64,000 bases of DNA from Bacteroidetes bacterium UKL13-3 (lineage in GTDB: Bacteria > Bacteroidota > Bacteroidia > UKL13-3), in assembly GCA_001602415.1 (NCBI GenBank), contig CP012155.1, positions 868,001-932,000 on the forward strand, read 5' to 3'. The stretch's first letter is position 1; each line of letters starts with the position of its first letter. The translations under genes were made by a program, and so were the position numbers. Of this stretch, positions 50,001 through 59,000 are shown piece after piece. Below the pieces are notes generated by a model. The model was not told where the DNA came from. It saw only the letters and a list, made by a program, of their open reading frames with translations, and ran no database searches.

Positions 50001-53000
50001 TTGTAGCTAATGTTGGTTCAACAACCACAACTAACATCACCTCCAATTCTATATCTAATTTATTATCAACTTCCACTTCATCAAATAATTCAATAATTTC
50101 AAGCTCAAGTGGCAATATCACAATTGGAGGTTCTGCAATCGCAGGTAACACAATAGGGGGACTTATATCAGGAGATATTACTGCTTCAAACACTATAGAT
50201 GGTATTCTTTATACCGGAGCAGGAATAGTAAACATAAGCTTTAATACTATACAAAATATAACCTATGCTGACCCAGATTTTGAAAAACTGAGTGGAATTT
50301 TTGTGAGTAGTAATCAAACTTCCGCAATTGCATCTGCAGCTACTGCCACCATAACCAATAATACCATTTCTGGTTTAACTTACAATACATCTGCCACTAC
50401 AAATAGTGGGGTATTTTTCCCTTATGGAATATATATAAGTGTAAATACTTCTGGTAATAGTATAAGCAATAATCAAATATTTAATTACTCGCTTGCAAAT
50501 GCATCTGGTGGTCTTCCATTTTCTGGAATATTTGTTACTGGAACAACTGGTATTAATGTAAATGCAAATAGAATCTATGGTATTACAAGTGCAAGTACCC
50601 AAACCACCACCTCTGCACCAACCATTCGTGGTATTCAAATAGCAGGTGGCGCAGGAACTTATAGCAATAACCAAATTACTTTAAATACAAATACAGCATC
50701 AACACAGCCACTATTAAGAGGTATTGAGTTAATCGGAACCGGAGCAGTTAATGTGTTTTATAATTCCGTATTTATTGGTGGTAATGCTGCTGCTAATAAT
50801 AACACTTACGCTTATTTAAGAACTGCTAGTTCAGGAACACAAAATGTTCGTAATAACATTTTCTATAATAACCGCTCAGGATTGGGAAGTCATTATGCTA
50901 TTGGTTCAGTGGCGGGAACGGTTGTGGGTTTAACCAATACCAATAATTTCATGGTTGCGCCATCTGCAAATGCTATTGGAGAGGTTCCAACAGGAACTGC
51001 CAGAACCTTGGCAACATGGAATAGTAGCACAAATGGAAACACAACCAATCTTGCATATGACTCTTCAATTGTTACCTCTTCAGCGTTGTTTCCATCGTTT
51101 TCATCAGGTAACCTAACACCTAATTTGTGTTATGTTAACAATACCGGAACTCCAGTAACAACAACGGTTGATTTTGCAGGTAATACCAGAAGTACAACTA
51201 CACCTGATATTGGATCAGTTGAGTTTTCAACAGCTTCAGGATTTCCAAGTGTTACCACTCAACCGATAACTCCTGCTGTTGTATGCTCAGGAAATGGGGT
51301 TGCAACACTTACGGCCGTTGGGTCTGGCATCAATAATATTGTTACCTACAGGTGGCAGGTTCGTCCGGCTTCAACTTGGTTAACAATTGGGCAAGATTCT
51401 TCCGTTTACGCTGGTGCGGGAACAGGTACATTAACCATTACCAATCCATCTTCTGTTTATAATAACTATCAATACAGATGTATTGTAGGTGGTTCATGTT
51501 CGCCTGCCGATACAACTGTGGCAAGAACATTAACCATAAATCCGTTAATTGCATCCAATACAGTAACAAGCGCGCAATCAATTATAACAGGTCTAATACC
51601 ATCATCACTTACGGGTTCAACCCCAACAGGAGGCGATGGATCAACATATTCGTATCAGTGGCAAAGTAGCACAACCAGTGCAAGTGCAGGATTTACGGAT
51701 GCGAGTGGAACATCAACCACTCAAAATTACGCACCATCAGCATTAACAGCTACTACTTGGTACCGCAGAATTGCAAACTCAGGTGGATGTAGCGATACCT
51801 CATTGGCAATCCAAATAAGTGTGTTCCCAGTAATAACGGGCAATACAGTAAGCAGTAATCAAATCATTTGTAATGCAACAACACCTTCAGCTATAACGGG
51901 TTCAACACCGAGTGGCGGAAATGCATCATACAGTTACCAATGGATAGTGAGCACTACCAATGCTACAAGCGGTTTTAGTAATGCAACGGGTAAATCTACC
52001 AATCAGAATTACTCACCAGGATCATTAACTGCTACTGCATGGTACCGCAGGGTTGTAAGTTCGGTAGGAGGTATTGATACATCGGCAGTAATGCAGGTTG
52101 TTGTAAATCCGGTAATAGCAGACAATACAGCAACTGGAAAACAAACCATTTGTACAGGCAGCACAGCATTCGATATTATTGGTTCAACCCCAAAAGGTGG
52201 AACAGGAACCTACACGTATAGCTGGTTGAGTTCAACTACAAGTGCAACAGCAGGATTTGCTGCAATAAAAGGATCGAATACAACCATCAACTATGCACCG
52301 GGTATATTAACTGCTACCACATGGTACAGAAGATTAACCACATCAGGCGGTTGTACAGATACAAGTGCAGCGGTTGAAGTAACAGTAAACCCTGCGATAG
52401 CAGACAATACAGCAACTGGAAAACAAACCATTTGTTCTGGAAGCACAGCATCAAGTATTATTGGTTCAACCCCAACAGGTGGAACAGGAACCTACACGTA
52501 TAGCTGGTTGAGTTCAATTACAAGTGCAACAGCAGGATTTGCTGCAATAAAAGGATCGAATACAACCATCAACTATGCACCGGGTATATTAACTGCTACC
52601 ACATGGTACAGAAGATTAACCACATCAGGCGGTTGTACAGATACAAGTGCAGCGGTTGAAGTAACAGTAAACCCTGCGATAGCAGACAATACAGCAACTG
52701 GAAAACAAACCATTTGTTCTGGAAGCACAGCAGCAAGTATTATTGGTTCAACCCCAACAGGCGGAACAGGAACCTACACGTATAGCTGGTTGAGTTCAAT
52801 TACAAGTGCAACAGCAGGATTTGCTGCAATAAAAGGATCGAATACAACCATCAACTATGCACCGGGTATATTAACTGCTACCACATGGTACAGAAGATTA
52901 ACCACATCAGGCGGTTGTACAGATACAAGTGCAGCGGTTGAAGTAACAGTAAACCCTGCGATAGCAGACAATACAGCAACTGGAAAACAAACCATTTGTT

Positions 53001-56000
53001 CTGGAAGCACAGCATCAAGTATTATTGGTTCAACCCCAACAGGTGGAACAGGAACCTACACGTATAGCTGGTTGAGTTCAATTACAAGTGCAACAGCAGG
53101 ATTTGCTGCAATAAAAGGATCGAATACAACCATCAACTATGCACCGGGTATATTAACTGCTACCACATGGTACAGAAGATTAACCACGTCAGGCGGTTGT
53201 ACAGATACAAGTGCAGCGGTTGAAGTAACAGTAAACCCTGCGATAGCAGACAATACAGCAACTGGAAAACAAACCATTTGTTCTGGAAGCACAGCATCAA
53301 GTATTATTGGTTCAACCCCAACAGGTGGAACAGGAACCTACACGTATAGCTGGTTGAGTTCAACTACAAGTGCAACAGCAGGATTTGCTGCAATAAAAGG
53401 ATCGAATACAACCATCAACTATGCACCGGGTATATTAACTGCTACCACATGGTACAGAAGATTAACCACATCAGGCGGTTGTACAGATACAAGTGCAGCG
53501 GTTGAAGTAACAGTAAACCCTGCGATAGCAGACAATACAGCAACTGGAAAACAAACCATTTGTACAGGCAGCACAGCATCAAGTATTATTGGTTCAACCC
53601 CAACAGGTGGAACAGGAACATACACGTATAGCTGGTTGAGTTCAACTACAAGTGCAACAGCAGGATTTGCTGCAATAAAAGGATCGAATACAACCATCAA
53701 CTATGCACCGGGTATATTAACTGTTACCACATGGTACAGAAGATTAACCACGTCAGGCGGTTGTACAGATACAAGTGCAGCTGTTCAGATAACAGTAAAC
53801 CCTGCGATAGCAGGCAATACAGCAACTGGAACACAAACCATTTGTTCTGGAAGCACAGCAGCAAGTATTATTGGTTCAACCCCAACAGGCGGAACAGGAA
53901 CCTACACGTATAGCTGGTTACGTTCAATTACAAGTGCAACAGCAGGATTTGGTTTAGCAACAGGAACGAATACAACCATCAACTATGCACCGGGTATATT
54001 AATTGTTACCACATGGTACAGAAGATTAACCACATCAGGCGGTTGTACAGATACAAGTGCAGCTGTTCAGATAACAGTAAACCCTGCGATAGCAGGCAAT
54101 ACAGCAACTGGAACACAAACCATTTGTACAGGCAGCACAGCATTCGATATTATTGGTTCAGCCCCAACAGGCGGAACAGGAACATACACGTATAGCTGGT
54201 TGAGTTCAACTACAAGTGCAACAGCAGGATTTGGTTTAGCAACTGGAGTAACAACTTCTTCAATCTATTCTCCAGGAACAAGAACATCGACAACTTGGTT
54301 CAGACGCTTAGTTATATCAGGCGGTTGCACAGATACAAGTGCAGCTGTTCAGATAACAGTAAACCCTGCGATAGCAGGCAATACAGCAACTGGAACACAA
54401 ACCATTTGTACAGGCAGCACAGCATCAAGTATTATTGGTTCAACCCCAACAGGTGGAACAGGAACCTACACGTATAGCTGGTTGAGTTCAACTACAAGTG
54501 CAACAGCAGGATTTGCTGCAATAAAAGGATCGAATACAACCATCAACTATGCACCGGGTATATTAACTGCTACCACATGGTACAGAAGATTAACCACATC
54601 AGGCGGTTGTACAGATACAAGTGCAGCGGTTGAAGTAACAGTAAACCCTGCGATAGCAGACAATACAGCAACTGGAACACAAACCATTTGTACAGGCAGC
54701 ACAGCATCAAGTATTATTGGTTCAACCCCAACAGGTGGAACAGGAACCTACACGTATAGCTGGTTGAGTTCAACTACAAGTGCAACAGCAGGATTTGCTG
54801 CAATAAAAGGATCGAATACAACCATCAACTATGCACCGGGTATATTAACTGCTACCACATGGTACAGAAGATTAACCACATCAGGCGGTTGTACAGATAC
54901 AAGTGCAGCGGTTGAAGTAACAGTAAACCCTGCGATAGCAGACAATACAGCAACTGGAAAACAAACCATTTGTACAGGCAGCACAGCATCAAGTATTATT
55001 GGTTCAACCCCAACAGGTGGAACAGGAACATACACGTATAGCTGGTTGAGTTCAACTACAAGTGCAACAGCAGGATTTGCTGCAATAAAAGGATCGAATA
55101 CAACCATCAACTATGCACCGGGTATATTAACTGTTACCACATGGTACAGAAGATTAACCACGTCAGGCGGTTGTACAGATACAAGTGCAGCTGTTCAGAT
55201 AACAGTAAACCCTGCGATAGCAGGCAATACAGCAACTGGAACACAAACCATTTGTTCTGGAAGCACAGCAGCAAGTATTATTGGTTCAACCCCAACAGGC
55301 GGAACAGGAACCTACACGTATAGCTGGTTGAGTTCAACTACAAGCCCTTCAATAGGATTTACACTTGCAGCAGGAACAAACAATTCTAGTGATTACGCAC
55401 CACAGCCATTAACCCAAACAACATGGTTCCGTAGAGTTGTGAGTTCAGGAGTTTGCTCTGCAGATACTTCAGCTGCAATTGCAATATCAGTAAATCTAAA
55501 TATAACGGCTTCTGTTTCAGTATCTGCAACAGCAACTTCCGTTTGCGGTCCTGGTTCAATTACCTTTACTGCTTCACCAACAAATGGAGGAACCACACCT
55601 GCATACCAATGGAAATTAAATGGAGTAAATGCGGGGACTAACAGTAATACATATACCTTAACAACTCCTCTGGTAGATGACTCAGTTTATGCGGTATTAA
55701 CATCCAATGCAACACCATGTTTAGCCAATGTAACAGCAAACAGTAATGCTATAAAACTCACCAATTCTACCATAACGCCATCTGTTTCAATTTCAGTTCC
55801 TGATTCATTTATATGTTCAGGGAATTCAACAACATTCACTGCAATACCAACTAATGGAGGTAGTTCTCCTACATTCCAATGGAAAAAGAATGGAGTAAAT
55901 GTTGGAACTAATTTGAACACTTATACTGATAACAATTTATTAGCTGGAGACTCAATTGTTGTGGTACTTACTTCTAATGCGACTTGTTTGAGTTCAACGA

Positions 56001-59000
56001 CTGCTACAAGCAATTTCATCAGAATGAGTATTCGCATAGCAACTGCAATATCTGTTCATCCAGTTGGAATCAGCAGATGTATTGGTTCGTCAGCATCATT
56101 GAGTGTTTCGGCTATTGGAGATGGAGTTAGAACATATCAGTGGAGAAAAAATGGTGTTAATATTATAGGAGCAAATGCTGCATCATTCAATCTTCCGGCT
56201 GTGGCATTAATCGACTCGGGATCATATACAGTTATAGTTACTGCAAATTGTGGATCAGATACTTCATTGGTTGGCTATTTAACGATAACAGCACCTGTAA
56301 CTAATAACTCAATTTCTGGAACGCAGTCAATATGTTTTGGTAATTCGGTAAGTCAATTATCAGGTGCTTTACCTTCGGGTGGCAATGGTAACAACTACAG
56401 TTATTTGTGGCAATCGTCAACTATTAGCTCTTCCGCTGGATTTACGGCTGTGGCTGGAACAAATAATTCACTCAATTACAAGCCTAATTCACTTTCTCAA
56501 ACTACTTGGTTCAGAAGAGTGACTAGTTCTGGAGTTTGTACACCAGATACAAGTGCAGCGGTTGAAGTAACAGTAAACCCTGCGATAGCAGACAATACAG
56601 CAACTGGAAAACAAACCATTTGTACAGGCAGCACAGCATCAAGTATTATTGGTTCAACCCCAACAGGCGGAACAGGAACCTACACGTATAGTTGGTTGAG
56701 TTCAATTACAAGTGCAACAGCAGGATTTGCTGCAATAAAAGGATCGAATACAACCATCAACTATGCACCGGGTATATTAACTGCTACCACATGGTACAGA
56801 AGATTAACCACGTCAGGCGGTTGCACAGATACAAGTGCAGCTGTTCAGATAACAGTAAACCCTGCGATAGCAGACAATACAGCAACTGGAAAACAAACCA
56901 TTTGTACAGGCAGCACAGCATCAAGTATTATTGGTTCAACCCCAACAGGCGGAACAGGAACCTACACGTATAGCTGGTTGAGTTCAACTACAAGTGCAAC
57001 AGCAGGATTTGCTGCAATAAAAGGATCGAATACAACCATCAACTATGCACCAGGTATATTAACTGCTACCACATGGTACAGAAGATTAACCACGTCAGGC
57101 GGTTGTACAGATACAAGTGCAGCGGTTCAGATAACAGTAAACCCTGCGATAGCAGACAATACAGCAACTGGAAAACAAACCATTTGTTCTGGAAGCACAG
57201 CATCAAGTATTATTGGTTCAACCCCAACAGGTGGAACAGGAACATACACGTATAGCTGGTTACGTTCAATCACAAGTGCAACAGCAGGATTTGGTTTAGC
57301 AACAGGAACGAATACAACCATCAACTATGCACCGGGTATATTAATTGTTACCACATGGTACAGAAGATTAACCACATCAGGCGGTTGCACAGATACAAGT
57401 GCAGCTGTTCAGATAACAGTAAACCCTGCGATAGCAGGCAATACAGCAACTGGAACACAAACCATTTGTTCTGGCAGCACAGCATTCGATATTATTGGTT
57501 CAGCCCCAACAGGCGGAACAGGAACATACACGTATAGCTGGCTGAGTTCAACTACAAGTGCAACAGCAGGATTTGGTTTAGCAACTGGAGTAACAACTTC
57601 TTCAATCTATTCTCCAGGAACAAGAACATCGACAACTTGGTTCAGACGCTTAGTTATATCAGGCGGTTGCACAGATACAAGTGCAGCGGTTCAGATAACA
57701 GTAAACCCTGCGATAGCAGGCAATACAGCAACTGGAACACAAACCATTTGTACAGGCAGCACAGCATCAAGTATTATTGGTTCAACCCCAACAGGTGGAA
57801 CAGGAACATACACGTATAGCTGGTTGAGTTCAACTACAAGTGCAACAGCAGGATTTGCTGCAATAAAAGGATCGAATACAACCATCAACTATGCACCGGG
57901 TATATTAACTGCTACCACATGGTACAGAAGATTAACCACATCAGGCGGTTGTACAGATACAAGTGCAGCGGTTCAGATAACAGTAAACCCTGCGATAGCA
58001 GGCAATACAGCAACTGGAACACAAACCATTTGTACAGGCAGCACAGCATTCGATATTATTGGTTCAGCCCCAACAGGCGGAACAGGAACATACACGTATA
58101 GCTGGCTGAGTTCAACTACAAGTGCAACAGCAGGATTTGCTTTAGCAACTGGAACGAATACAACCATCAACTATGCACCGGGTATATTAACTGCTACCAC
58201 ATGGTACAGAAGATTAACCACATCAGGCGGTTGCACAGATACAAGTGCAGCTGTTCAGATAACAGTAAACCCTGCGATAGCAGGCAATACAGCAACTGGA
58301 ACACAAACCATTTGTTCTGGCAGCACAGCATTCGATATTATTGGTTCAGCCCCAACAGGCGGAACAGGAACATACACGTATAGCTGGCTGAGTTCAACTA
58401 CAAGTGCAACAGCAGGATTTGGTTTAGCAACTGGAGTAACAACTTCTTCAATCTATTCTCCAGGAACAAGAACATCGACAACTTGGTTCAGACGCTTAGT
58501 TATATCAGGCGGTTGCACAGATACAAGTGCAGCGGTTCAGATAACAGTAAACCCTGCGATAGCAGGCAATACAGCAACTGGAACACAAACCATTTGTACA
58601 GGCAGCACAGCATCAAGTATTATTGGTTCAACCCCAACAGGTGGAACAGGAACATACACGTATAGCTGGTTGAGTTCAACTACAAGTGCAACAGCAGGAT
58701 TTGCTGCAATAAAAGGATCGAATACAACCATCAACTATGCACCGGGTATATTAACTGCTACCACATGGTACAGAAGATTAACCACGTCAGGCGGTTGTAC
58801 AGATACAAGTGCAGCTGTTCAGATAACAGTAAACCCTGCGATAGCAGACAATACAGCAACTGGAAAACAAACCATTTGTACAGGCAGCACAGCATCAAGT
58901 ATTATTGGTTCAACCCCAACAGGTGGAACAGGAACGTATACGTATAGCTGGTTGAGTTCAATTACAAGTGCAACAGCAGGATTTGCTGCAATAAAAGGAA

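Larger units (their letters stand above)
40942..51230 (+). repeat. Four paralogous beta-helix modules (A-B-C-D) in the giant gene
   Basis: Module borders, judged by eye: A 40942-43866, B 43867-46035, C 46036-49090, D 49091-51230. Each opens with a TYxxLTEA/YPTLT-like strand and closes with an IGA/IGS motif; A, B and C are followed by an Ig-like segment with YYVVAQD or YYVIAQD and a TTAPTTPN-type linker. A and C share NNILVNERSN and NIYRASGTG or NIFRASGTG, whereas B and D share shorter ends. The alternation suggests that an A-B pair was duplicated. Confidence 0.65.

Noticed and set aside
38185-51669. Antisense ORFs up to about 170 codons across the beta-helix modules
   Set aside because: Low-complexity Val/Pro/Ala-rich translations typical of the reverse of Thr/Gly/Asn-rich coding DNA.
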